DNA from: Lagopus muta
Lineage: Eukaryota; Chordata; Aves; Galliformes; Phasianidae
DNA length: 64,000 nucleotides
Reading direction: 5' to 3'
Assembly (NCBI RefSeq): GCF_023343835.1
Contig: NC_064436.1
Span: 56,085,883 to 56,149,882 of the forward strand
Shown piece after piece: positions 26,001-33,619 of this stretch (the first letter of the stretch is position 1; each line of letters opens with the position of its first letter). The notes beneath the pieces were generated by a model. The model saw only the letters and a list, made by a program, of their open reading frames with translations, did no database searches and was not told where the DNA came from. Both the position numbers and the translations under genes were made by a program.

Positions 26001-28800
26001 CTTTTTCAAAGTTAAAAGTGACAACATAAGATTTGATCAGAGAATACTTGACTTTTCCTTTTTGATCTGCAACTCGTTATGAAATTTTTGTTCCTAAATA
26101 AGAAACATATAAACAAACTTTCAGATAACAATTTCAAAAAGGCATCTTAACAAGAAAAAGAACTAAGCTAATAATACACTATAATTTTACAAATGTATAG
26201 TCCATCTACCATTGTCTTTTGAAGCAAGAAGAGTAAGGTCTAATAAAAAAGCATACCATCCAAAATGAAGTTCACAGGTTGGTACAAAACAGCATAAGGA
26301 AAACTGGGTTTCAGCAGTACTAATCTCTTATATGGAACTGATTGCCACATCCCTGGTGGCATTCAAGGCCAGGCTGGATGTGGCCTGGGCAGCCTGGTTT
26401 AGTGGTTGGTGACCCTGCAGATAGATGGTCATTGTGGTTCTTTTCAACCCAGGCCATCCTATGATGCTATGATTTATGAGCAAGGTGAGATTTGCACAGG
26501 AGGAGGAAAAAAAAAAAAAAAAAAAAAAAAAAGTCTCAAAACACATAGAGGTCAGCAGTGCCAGTAACCAGGTGCATCGCTGATACAGAAGGCAGATGTC
26601 ATTTTGGACAAAATCAGCCTTTGTATTACCATTTCTACTCCTCTGAACGTTTTTGCACAGATTCAACTCAGTTGTACAAAAGCAGCCTAAGAGGGTCTGA
26701 ACAGAGCAAGCATGTATCCTTCTTCCATCCCAGTTTGCAACACTATCTTTCTCACCATCCCACAACTGCACTGAGTTCACAGAGCAGGGTGATCAATCAT
26801 TTAATTCCCAGTGGATCTCTCATTCAACAAGTTCTGTTCTGTTCTTTCCCCCTGAACGTACACCAGCCCTACCTATACAAGCTCCATTGACTACGAGCCC
26901 CACCACTGCTCTAACAATTGCATGAAGAACACCCGCTAAGAAAGCATTAATCGAAGCTTCAAAAAATGTTTCAAAGCAAACTAACATAAGTCAACAAACC
27001 TTTTACAAAAAGAAAATAAGAGCTACTTACTATTAACAACAGGACAGTTTTCATCCTTAGGATCTTGAAGCCTTGACAGGGCCAAGACAGCTTGAATTCT
27101 CACATTTGAAAACTTATCTTTAAGTCTAATCAGCATAGCTTCATTAATTTTATCAAATAATTCATCGTCAATCTGAGCATTCTCTGGCATGTTTCTCAAA
27201 ATCTTATTAACAAGCTGGCACGTTCGAAACCTAACTGCATGGCTGTTTGCATCGTGAGACTGCAGGGAAGTGGAGCGGGGTGGGAAGGGAGAGAAAAAAA
27301 AAGTATTCTTTCTTATTTTCATTGTAAGATCATCAATATGCATATGTAAGTAGTTAGCACTCCATACAGAAGATAAAATACACACTTTCATATCTCAGAA
27401 GCTCTTCCTATTCTTTAGTAAGACTAAAAACTCACAGAATTGAAAAATATTTATAGCTCATCATTTGTATCAGCAGCACACTGTACACAATTAGCAATGC
27501 CCTCAGAAAGGAAGAAAACTACACCACTAATCAGAAGACATGAGCTAGCTTCCTCCTGTCCCCATAAAACATTAAAAGAGAAAGAAAATAGGGATGATGA
27601 CTAGCTAGTGCTCTTGGCATTACTGATAACTTTTCACGACAAAACATTAATTTAAAAGAATTTTACTTGTGATCTCACACTATCAGAATTGACAGTCTTC
27701 TTTATACATAAACTCCTGGAACAAGCAGGAATTAATAACACAAATGCCAATCATTATGTGTGAAAAGCATTTTATTATTTTTACTTGTCAATGAAGCAGT
27801 ATAAATTAATGTCATGTATACAAACGCACCCACAGTGAAACATTTAATGACATGCTTGATAGCCAAATAAGAAAACAATTTATATTTTCCTCACAGACCT
27901 AATTCCTAAAATCTGTTTTGCTTTGGGTTTTTGTGGTTGTCATAATCATAAGAATCATAAAACCATTAAGGTTGGAAAAGCCCTCTGTGATCATCTACTC
28001 CAACCATCCATCTAACACCAACACCGCCCACCAATGACTACCTGCTCATTTCTGTGTGCTTTTTGTACGCATTGTTTTGGTTTTAGTTTTTCAAATCATA
28101 AAGCTTTGCCTTGCTTTCACTTTTAAGCTTCCAGATTGTAGATAATGCAATAAAGTTTTCCCTACTGTGTATAAACAGAATCACAGAACGGTTTGAGTTG
28201 GAAGGGATCTTAAAGCCTATTCCAAGCCCCTGCCGTGGGCAGGGCTGCCACCCACCAGCTCAAGGCTGCCTAAGGCCATCCAACTCGGCCTTAGTACCTC
28301 AAAGGACAAGGTGTACACAGCTTCTCTGGGCAGCCTGTACCAATAAGTAAAGCTTCCACTTTACAGTTAAAGATTTAACAGCAAGTATTACTGTACCTCA
28401 AGCAGAAAGTTAAACACATAATTCAGAAGCGAATTGTCTTCTTCTTCTTCCTCGCTACCCTCCTCTTTCTCCGTTTGATAAAACGAAGTCACAAACTTAG
28501 CCACAAAATCGACCAGTTGCTCCACGGCTGGCTCCCGCTTGTAGACGATCATAACATACTTCAGGAAATGAACGAACTTCTCATGGAAGTCTTCCTTATC
28601 TTGTAACTGAAAGAAGCACCAAACCAAAGTAGTTTATAACCTTTCAGAAGCAGTCCCACAGTTTTCCCCTCAGACGCTCAGGCCGGTACCTGGCTGTAGG
28701 CACTCTTCAAAGCCACAACGAGCTTCGCAGGGTTCTGGTGGGGTTTCTGGGCCAGCTGGAACGCCTCTTGTATCTGCAGCGGTTTCTTCGCCGGACACAT
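4609..28800 (-). CDS. NCAPG: NCAPG, condensin I complex subunit G (CAP-G), 21 coding exons
   Basis: CAP-G is the HEAT-repeat subunit of condensin I, which binds the kleisin NCAPH and helps compact mitotic chromosomes. Joining the 21 exons listed separately gives an open frame of 1039 codons including stop (human protein 1015 aa), and every splice phase is consistent. The translation matches vertebrate NCAPG from end to end: N-terminal QEAFQLAQKPHQNPAKLVV, HEAT-type helices through residues about 40-460, the MAEIKVKL-like coiled region at 490-550, the conserved Cnd3-type segment RNMAVLCLGCC near 602-612, and a basic, low-complexity tail ending in RRAKTAALEK. The start at 28800 is chosen because it aligns with the mammalian start, although the frame stays open upstream. 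Introns range from about 0.1 to 2.9 kb and carry several CR1 copies. The upstream region is a CpG island with cell-cycle-type motifs. Identity is certain; individual borders rest on GT/AG, phase and homology, without transcripts. Confidence 0.97.
4932..4988 (+). mobile_element. Short CR1 3' end
   Basis: The fragment GGTTGGACTAGATGATCTTG, GGTCCTTTCCAGCC and terminal ATTCTATG is the last 55-60 bp of a CR1. It lies in the last NCAPG intron. Confidence 0.85.
5618..5696 (-). CDS. NCAPG: NCAPG coding exon 20
   Basis: Residues 971-996 plus two bases; acceptor GCATAG|GGCAAA, donor GAAAG|GTAAAT. It encodes GQRKAAVGTRSVSRRKTGTA, matching human GQRKVTVSARTNRRCQTAEA. Confidence 0.88.
6146..6238 (-). CDS. 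NCAPG: NCAPG coding exon 19
   Basis: Residues 940-970 plus one base; acceptor AACAG|AAAATA, donor GCAGAG|GTATGC. It encodes NTKDVLHTPVTEVKNKETAK, part of the basic C-terminal tail; the HTPVTEVK block lines up with YMTPLRGVK of human. Confidence 0.88.
7643..7814 (-). CDS. NCAPG: NCAPG coding exon 18
   Basis: Residues 883-939 plus one base; acceptor CCCAG|AAAGTG, donor GAGGAAG|GTAATT. It encodes KVRDKLCQRAIERIKKNL and then a polar, disordered stretch. If the donor is not used the frame runs six more codons to a TAA. Confidence 0.92.
8312..8473 (-). CDS. NCAPG: NCAPG coding exon 17
   Basis: Residues 829-882, phase 0; acceptor TCACAG|GACTTA, donor GAG|GTAGTA. It encodes LTVHDNLALKICNEILMDP and YARALSLLEISSSSTENLLL, matching the last helical repeat of human CAP-G. 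Confidence 0.95.
8850..9024 (-). CDS. NCAPG: NCAPG coding exon 16
   Basis: Residues 770-828, ending in phase 0; acceptor AACAG|ATCC, donor TATCAG|GTATAC. It encodes SNQECFEEAYLPTLRTLLNA and VSELLVDLTRPSGLRPQAKK. Confidence 0.95.
10747..10928 (-). CDS. NCAPG: NCAPG coding exon 15
   Basis: Residues 710-769 plus two bases; acceptor CGTCAG|TTTTCAG, donor AATAG|GTATGG. It encodes FSELRTEAAEGIAKLMF and LLLWYNPVTEEDAQLRHCLG. The acceptor is chosen because it gives LDSE-FSELRT, matching human LDSEVSELRT; an upstream AG would add five residues in frame. Confidence 0.9.
11249..11485 (-). CDS. NCAPG: NCAPG coding exon 14
   Basis: Residues 631-709, phase 0; acceptor CCTAG|GTTTTA, donor GAG|GTAAGA. It contains VFDQLMLFGIEPFKARRD, then a variable acidic stretch (SEEVRVGTESCEEEGETTEK), then FLQLLYGFLDSE. 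The acidic loop is where bird and mammal proteins differ most. Confidence 0.95.
12268..12490 (+). repeat. Interspersed repeat, copy A (LTR-like?)
   Basis: It shares an ordered series of blocks with 45315-45520: GATTGATCACCTG, GGGGTGGAGCC, a CTATTTAAGAGCTGG TATA-like block, CTGGAGATCCCTCC, and a GGTAAGC donor-like end. Family unknown to me; the TATA-like block followed by a splice-donor-like site suggests a solo LTR or promoter-bearing element. It lies within the intron between NCAPG exons 13 and 14. Confidence 0.5.
12605..12724 (-). CDS. NCAPG: NCAPG coding exon 13
   Basis: Residues 591-630, phase 0; acceptor TTCCAG|ATACTT, donor CAG|GTAAAA. It encodes ILPGVTNVHPAVRNMAVLCL and GCCSLQSKEFARQHLALLLQ, the conserved start of the Cnd3-type C-terminal half. 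A 143-codon open frame on the opposite strand here is only its shadow. Confidence 0.95.
13650..14085 (-). mobile_element. Ancient, diverged CR1-family copy
   Basis: Blocks such as GACAAGGAATTCCATAGATTA, TTCACATAGAAGTTGTTCCAG and CACTTCCAATTCAAATATGA keep the order of an old amniote CR1 3' region (reverse complement), well known from turtle and crocodile genomes. It is much more diverged than the other CR1 copies here. It lies in the intron between NCAPG exons 12 and 13. Confidence 0.6.
14388..14498 (-). CDS. NCAPG: NCAPG coding exon 12
   Basis: Residues 554-590, phase 0; acceptor CTGAAG|GATGAT, donor CTG|GTATGT. It encodes DDPETLVKCLLMCHELLKMM and INEIIESL. Confidence 0.94.
14831..15010 (-). 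CDS. NCAPG: NCAPG coding exon 11
   Basis: Residues 494-553, phase 0; acceptor TTTCAG|TTGGC. It holds AEIKVKLFEAKAALEECITL and QDFNKASVLKEKITELEH, the charged coiled segment. The donor GAGAAG|GTTTCA is weak at +3 to +5, but homology requires this border. Confidence 0.93.
15182..15271 (-). CDS. NCAPG: NCAPG coding exon 10
   Basis: Residues 464-493, phase 0 at both ends; acceptor AATAG|ATTGC, donor AAG|GTAAGC. It encodes IAEIVSEVREPIVSVDQPVD and AAEIRKQQIK. Confidence 0.93.
16196..16292 (+). mobile_element. CR1 3' fragment
   Basis: TGGCAACCCTGCACATAGCA followed by GGGGGTTGAAACTAGATGAT and CCCATTCTATGAT is a CR1 3' end. It lies in the intron between NCAPG exons 9 and 10. Confidence 0.9.
16746..16869 (-). 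CDS. NCAPG: NCAPG coding exon 9
   Basis: Residues 422-463, ending in phase 0; acceptor TGCAG|AAAGC, donor GTT|GTAAGT. It encodes KHLLVLLKRILILPATSTAL and VSPLVERLLRIIEDDARRI. By position this is the exon that holds the bovine body-size variant site I442M, although the local residues here (ATSTAL) differ from mammals. Confidence 0.94.
17691..17831 (-). CDS. NCAPG: NCAPG coding exon 8
   Basis: Residues 375-421 plus two bases; acceptor ATTCAG|TTACAT, donor GGAAG|GTAAAC. It encodes YIQNMPVLGEEQREDFACFE and NLMTKEFIGQQLILIIDSMD. Confidence 0.94.
18570..18763 (+). mobile_element. CR1 3' fragment
   Basis: It starts TTTTCACTCAGAGGGTGGTG and ends CCCAGGCCACTCTATGAC, a standard CR1 3' region of about 195 bp. 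It lies in the intron between NCAPG exons 7 and 8, in antisense orientation to the gene. Confidence 0.92.
19612..19761 (-). CDS. NCAPG: NCAPG coding exon 7
   Basis: Residues 325-374 plus two bases; acceptor GTTAAG|AAAATTG, donor TTAAG|GTACAT. It encodes KLIPLENLTAENVLHW and CEYLKSKGEEGEDLLEQMLP, then EPAIYADYLL. Confidence 0.95.
21551..21743 (-). CDS. NCAPG: NCAPG coding exon 6
   Basis: Residues 261-324 plus two bases of codon 325; acceptor TATTAG, donor CAACAG|GTATGG. It contains LLQAWLQFTEGNVLELLHRL and DVENCPEVAVPVLNAVFSL, very close to human. Confidence 0.95.
22975..23031 (+). repeat. Poly(A) tract, 57 bp
   Basis: An uninterrupted run of A on the plus strand in the intron between NCAPG exons 5 and 6 (poly-T in the transcript). 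It creates an artefactual poly-lysine or poly-phenylalanine frame. Confidence 0.97.
24639..24723 (-). CDS. NCAPG: NCAPG coding exon 5
   Basis: Residues 233-260 plus one base; acceptor CTGAAG, donor TCTG|GTAAGT. It encodes VLAEKVHLRALSIAQRVKLL and QQGLNDRS, matching the human residues at the same point. Confidence 0.94.
25407..25552 (-). CDS. NCAPG: NCAPG coding exon 4
   Basis: Residues 184-232 (first codon split); acceptor TTTCAG, donor GAG|GTAAAG. It encodes LLENDSNSEVRRAVLSCIAP and LPKIVGRTMDVKEAVRKLAY, a HEAT repeat pair. Confidence 0.95.
26333..26472 (+). mobile_element. CR1 3' fragment
   Basis: The text TTCAAGGCCAGGCTGGATGT, then GGTTGGTGACCCTGCAGATA and the end CATCCTATGATGCTATG is CR1. 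An A26 tract follows at 26507-26532. It lies in the intron between NCAPG exons 3 and 4. Confidence 0.9.
26507..26532 (+). repeat. Poly(A) tract, about 26 bp
   Basis: A-run 35 bp downstream of a CR1 copy. Confidence 0.95.
27031..27259 (-). CDS. NCAPG: NCAPG coding exon 3
   Basis: Residues 108-183 plus one base of codon 184; acceptor CTGCAG|TCTCAC, donor AATA|GTAAGT. It carries MPENAQIDDELFDKINEAM and VRIQAVLALSRLQDPKD, the best conserved HEAT segment of the protein. Confidence 0.96.
27952..28040 (-). mobile_element. Short CR1 3' fragment
   Basis: AGAATCATAAAACCATTAAG, then GTTGGAAAAGCCCTCTGTGA and CATCTACTCCAACC is a reverse-complement CR1 3' end of another subfamily. It lies in the intron between NCAPG exons 2 and 3. 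Confidence 0.85.
28176..28345 (-). mobile_element. CR1 3' fragment close to NCAPG exon 2
   Basis: AGAATCACAGAACGGTTTGA followed by GTTGGAAGGGATCTTAAAGC and CTTCTCTGGGCAGCCTGTAC is a reverse-complement CR1. It ends about 50 bp from the exon 2 donor. Confidence 0.9.
28397..28606 (-). CDS. NCAPG: NCAPG coding exon 2
   Basis: Residues 38-107, phase 0 at both ends; acceptor TTTCAG, donor GAG|GTACAG. It contains YVMIVYKREPAVEQ (first HEAT-type helices) and then a run rich in glutamate (EEGSEEEEED) that corresponds to the acidic DMEDDEEEED-like loop of mammals. Confidence 0.95.
28690..28800 (-). CDS. NCAPG: NCAPG coding exon 1
   Basis: Residues 1-37, from MCPAKK to AYSQ, phase 0 at the donor CAG|GTACC. 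The motif AFQLAQKPHQNPAKLVVALK is nearly identical to the human N-terminus. The exon lies inside the CpG island. Confidence 0.95.
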
Positions 28801-28834
28801 GGCTGCGAACAGGACGCTCGCACAGCAGCCGCCC

Positions 28835-28842
28835 TTCCCGCG
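28835..28842 (+). promoter_or_regulatory. E2F-like site TTCCCGCG
   Basis: TTCCCGCG lies 35-42 bp upstream of the NCAPG start codon and fits the E2F core TTSSCGC. NCAPG is a G2/M gene in mammals, so an E2F/DREAM input is plausible; binding is inferred only. Confidence 0.45.
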
Positions 28843-28905
28843 CGGAGCACGGCGCAGCACAGCACAGGCAGGGCGCAGCCAGGCCCCCCTGCAACGGCCG
28901 CCAGC

Positions 28906-28920
28906 TTCAAAAACGGCGCG
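28906..28920 (-). promoter_or_regulatory. CDE/CHR-like element CGCGCCGTTTTTGAA
   Basis: On the minus strand a CHR core TTTGAA (28911-28906) is preceded two bases upstream by a GC-rich CGCGCCG block. CHR sites bind LIN54 in the DREAM and B-MYB-MuvB complexes at late cell-cycle genes, a group that includes NCAPG. The spacing to the GC block is shorter than the usual four bases, so only the CHR part is a fair match. Confidence 0.45.
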
Positions 28921-28935
28921 AGTGCCGCCCCCAAG

Positions 28936-28945
28936 TCTCGCGAGA
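28936..28945. promoter_or_regulatory. Palindromic TCTCGCGAGA promoter motif
   Basis: This is a perfect copy of the ten-base palindrome found in a subset of vertebrate CpG-island promoters, often bidirectional ones, and associated with ZBTB33/Kaiso occupancy. It sits 136-145 bp upstream of the NCAPG ATG. Confidence 0.65.
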
Positions 28946-28996
28946 AAAGGTGGGAGTGCGCGCACGCTCGCGACTGAGCGCGGCTGCCAGGCCGGG

Positions 28997-29004
28997 AAAT
29001 GGCG
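28997..29004 (+). promoter_or_regulatory. YY1-like site AAATGGCG
   Basis: The AAATGGCG core within GGGAAATGGCGGGCGG fits YY1, a common CpG-island promoter factor. It reads on the strand opposite to NCAPG, about 200 bp upstream of the NCAPG start codon. Confidence 0.35.
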
Positions 29005-29849
29005 GGCGGACTGGGGCGGTGAGAAATCGGGGGTGCCGCCATCTTTCTGTGAGGAGTGCGGAGCTGGAGGATTTTTCTGTATAGTCAGTAATGAGCTGGA
29101 ATTAAAACGATACGGGACGTCTTAATAGTCTGAATACACGCTAAGCGCCGAGAAGAGTGCTTAATGGCACATGTAGCTGAGTAAGCGCTGAGCTTTCATG
29201 CTGCCCACAGCCGCTGCCCCAAAGCCCTCCCAGCTGCGATGCGGAAGGACGGGCAGAGCGGCAGCTTTGCAGCGGGAGCCTCAGGCCGAGCAAGCGGGGT
29301 GGCAAAGCAAGGCAGGCTGGCTTGTGTCCAGACGTAATGAAAATCCTTTGGGGAACGATCATTAAGTGAGACAAACTAAAAAGGCTCATTTGTCTGGAGC
29401 AACGTGTTTTTTACCATATTTAAAGTTTATTTTCACCTTTTGTAAAGAGTAACAAGGGGAATCACGTTCACTTGGTATAGCTGGTGTCTGTGTAGTTGTC
29501 TGGGTGGATTGTCAAAGCTTAAAAGAAGTTGCAGGCTACTGAAACACCGTTCTGTCTTCTGTCAGCTCTGAGGGGGCATAAAAGGGCTGTAACTGCCTCA
29601 GTGGAAAGGGTACAACTGCCTCCTAGATTGCATCTTTTACTGGTGTGAGTTTCCCCCCAAATTTTTAAGCATTCGTTGTAAGCATCGTTTTTTCAAAGAA
29701 ATCCTTTAATTAAACATGAGAATAAATTCTGTGTCTTACTCAGTTTCTCCTTTAGTCTGGAGGACTCTTAGGAGACCTCATTGCTTCCTACAGCTCTCTG
29801 CAAAGACCTTGTGGTGAGGTGGGCGTCTGCCTCTTCTCCTAGGTAATTG

Positions 29850-30096
29850 GGTGAGAAGTAATGGCCTTATGTTGTGCCAAGGAAGGTTCTGGTTGGATAT
29901 TAGGAAAATTTTCTTCTCAAAAAGAGCAGTGAGGCATTGGAACAGGCTGCCCAGGGGAGTGGGAAGTCACTGTCCTCAGATTCCTTCAAGGAATGTGGAG
30001 ATGTGGCACTGAGGGGGCCAAGGTGGGCATGGTGAGGATGGACTGATGGTTGGACTAGGTGATCTTAGTGTTTTTTTCCAACCTTAATGATTCTAC
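29850..30096 (+). mobile_element. CR1 3' fragment
   Basis: GTGAGAAGTAATGGCCTTAT, GGTTGGATATTAGGAAAATT and GGACTAGGTGATCTTAGTG, ending in ATTCTACA, mark a CR1 copy of about 245 bp in the NCAPG-FAM184B spacer. Confidence 0.9.
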
Positions 30097-33000
30097 ATTT
30101 CTTACTGAAACATCTTTCTAATTTGTCTGTACTGTAATGGGGCAAAAAAGGTCTTACCTGCCTTGTTGGAAGGAATATTTCTGCTCTCCAGATTGCATCT
30201 TTTACTAATGTGAGTAAAAGACTTTTTCTTTTTCTCCACTAAATTGTCAAGCTATTTGTTATGAAACATAATATTTTCATAGAAGTTATTTAACAGGAGA
30301 ATAAATTTTGTGTCTTGTTAAGAAGTGGAGAGTTAGCTAAGCTGAAACTTCAGACTTGCTGTTCACAGCACATGCTATCAGACAGGAGATGATAGTTTAC
30401 AAGCAGCGAAATAGTGGATGGTCGGTTGAGAGGAAACATTCTCAGTGCTTATTAATTTTAAACAGAAAGCATTTAAAAATGTGAACCGCAGTATTGAACT
30501 GTGGAAAGTAGAAGCTTAGGGTCGCTGATGTCTATCTGCATTTGGGCTTGAGAAACATGTCTGATTAACCTCTATTGACAGCAGTTATTTAGTAGGGATG
30601 GATGATATACCATCATGAATAGAAATGCATGAAATATGCAGAACCCGTCCTAAAGAAAAGTTGCTTTTTGTTTGAGAAGAAAAAAATCCAACGAATAAAA
30701 CAGGTAAGCACTAGGGGTCAGTATTGTTTCATATATGGATTGTCACAATGTTTCTTTAAATAGTAGATTTTTATCAACGAAATAATGGAATGATTTTGCC
30801 TTTACAAATGTGTCAAGGATTATGAGAGTATGTGTGGAGAATGGAGGACAGCACAGGGAAAAAAATAGATAAAAATAATTTTTAAATGATTTATACATGT
30901 GGCACATATAAATGTACTGCTATATGTTAATGTAGATATCATCTTCTTTATTAGATGTGTAATTTGTAGTTTGTATTAACTTGTCACTTCTACCGTTCTG
31001 GACTAATCCTCTTCTGCTCCTAGGGAAAAGGAAATAAGTTTCTATATGTTCAAGTATAATAATGATAACATAGAATCCTATACATTAAAGAAAACTTTTT
31101 CCTTTTTTTTTTTTTAATGTCAGAGAAACAGTTACACTATAAAAATATGATAATCAACAGCAAATCCTCACTGAGGGTTTTTTGTTCCTTTTTGGATTGC
31201 ATGTATTTGTTTTGATTACAAGTTCATTTTTTTAGGACAATATCAATGTAATCAACTTTCCATTTAAGATATTTGTACCAGAAAATTGAATTTATCCAGC
31301 TTTTTTCCAATACAGAAGTCTAGTTATGGAGAACAAGATTGAAATAGGAAGAAAAGAGCAGGTAAAATTGTGTGATTCTGGTGGCTTTAAAACCCAGGAT
31401 TTTTATTTTAAATTAAACGAAGAATGCAAACTGAATTACTTTAGATTCATGATGTCTGCCTGCATCTCAGAATCTCAGATGGACAAATAGAGATTTTCCC
31501 TTGTGAATACCTTGTTGTTCCTTATGATCGATTTCATCCAAGACGTGAGATTTATTTCTTCAGTCTGCTTTAAATATTTCTGCAAGGCTTTTTATTTCAG
31601 GATTGAAATGGAAGTCAGGCTTCTGTTGTGACAAATTGAAGCCTAGTCTGGTTAGACATAGCATCTTTCAGGGTAAATATGCCACAGGCATCCAGATTCC
31701 CATAAGCGTAAATGTGTCCTTGTGATACTAGCTTCCTTGTTTAACTTATGGAGAGATTTGGTTTCAGAATTTTTGCAAGTTATGGTTTAGAGCCCCAGGT
31801 GCACTAATGTGGCCCTCATTAGCCTCCCCAGGGCCTCCAGCCATGTCCTACCCATAGGCCCATGTTCCTCACTTAGCTCACCCTTTGGGATTCACTCCCA
31901 TCTGAGCTAAATGTCAGACCTCAGCGAGAACCAGCTGCTTCCTGAGGGAGGAGGAGCTGATTGGGGGGACAAAACAGGCATTGAAATAACAACCACAGCA
32001 GCTTGAGCTCAGACCATAGTCCTGCAGAGCCTGAGTGAGGTGGGCAGAGCAGGCCAAGAGGTAGTGAAGAGGAAAGATGAAAATCAGAACCTCAGATGCT
32101 GCACCAGGCTTTGGAGGGAAGAGTGATGAAGATTTTCTCCTTGTCCCTCTATGTAGTCACCTCATCTGTTATGCTGTCTCTTTCTGGTTGTCTCTCCCTC
32201 TTCTGGTGTCACTGTTTTAGATCCTTTATCTTCCTTTGTCGGTCATGTGTGAACAAATACAGAATGACACAGGGTAAGCCAGACTTGCTGCGTGCCATTC
32301 ACTCTGTAGTAATTTCAGTTGTAGGTCACTGGGTAAAGAACAGCATAAAAAAAGAAAGTTGATGCTATCCTGTTTCCTCTGTGTGCCAGGGCTCGTATAA
32401 CTGATGCATCTGGTTGATTCCTGTTTCAATTTCCATATTAAAAAATACACACAGTAATATTTCATCCATAATAGAGCCATCATTATGCAGTAGTAATTAG
32501 AGATTCTGTTCCTCCATAGCTTGTGTTTGTCAGCTATAAAACTGTATACACATTTTCAAATAGTTCCTATTTTTAGTCAGTGAGGAAATCAGCACCACTT
32601 CTGGTGTATTTTGAATGGGGCTCTCAAATGCTGTTTGCTTTATGAGGGGGGAGGAAAGAAAAATTGTAAAGTGGTTATATAATCCCACCATTGAAATTAC
32701 CGGTGGCTGAACTACTTGTCCTTTTTCTGTCATTCAACCTCTAGACAAGCTTTATAGGAAATAGGATAGTGAACTAAATGGGGAAGGATAGCTGTTATTA
32801 TGGGTCTTCTGGACACTTTTACTTCTCTTTACAGTGTTTTGTTTGGTTTGTTTTTCCTTGATAAAAGGAAAAAAACATCCCCGAATTTTTTATTAAGGAT
32901 CAAGATGAATTTAAATAGAGACTAATAATGAGGATAGTGAGTTATGCATTAAATTGGAATCTCGCTTAGGGATGCATCTTCCTCTGCTGAGACACTGACT

Positions 33001-33619
33001 TGAGAAGTTGTAAGTCTGTTTTACTGATACTGTCATTTGAAATGTATCATGATAGTTAATGACTACTTGTATTGTTGTACCATTTTCAAATGAAAATTTT
33101 ATTGAGCTGGAAAACAGAAATACAGTCTAACCTGAGGTATCAGTTTAATTTTACCATCACATAAAAAATCCTGCTGACTTCAGTGAAACTTGCATAGTGG
33201 CAGAGTAGGGGCTCTGTATTAACGGTGGTTTGTGAAAGCTACTTGTAATACACTAAACAAAGGACCAAGCTTATGCATTAAACATGTGCAGCAGAGCTAT
33301 CTTCTTCGTGTCTTAGAATTTGGGATTTGTGGATCTTATTTTGCATATGACATATAGATTTGTGTTGGCAGTAAATAATGATGAATTGATTGACTTTGGT
33401 TTCAATTGAGATAGTGAGGTAAAGTGGATGAGTTTTATGACCTTATTTTAATTATACTGATGTTTATATCACACAAGGTGTTAAGAATTAGAAAGATGTG
33501 TTACCAAAGCCTTCCTGACATGTGTTTCAGCTATGTGAGCAAAAAGCTAATATGCTTGGTGGGAAGGATTTTATAAAAATATGCAGAATTGCACCTTCTC
33601 CCATTTGCTAACTCTGACC

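Larger units (their letters stand above)
28801..29060 (-). promoter_or_regulatory. NCAPG: NCAPG CpG-island promoter
   Basis: This stretch is rich in G+C and CpG, in strong contrast to the surrounding AT-rich DNA. It lies directly upstream of the NCAPG start. It has no obvious TATA box and holds E2F-like, CHR-like, TCTCGCGAGA and YY1-like motifs listed separately. This is the pattern expected for a proliferation-linked housekeeping promoter. The transcription start itself cannot be placed from sequence alone. Confidence 0.75.

Noticed and set aside
28738-29125. Overlapping plus-strand frames rich in Arg, Ala and Pro across the CpG island
   Set aside because: They are shadows of GC-rich NCAPG exon 1 and promoter sequence, with low stop density but no recognisable protein. 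A divergent non-coding transcript remains possible.
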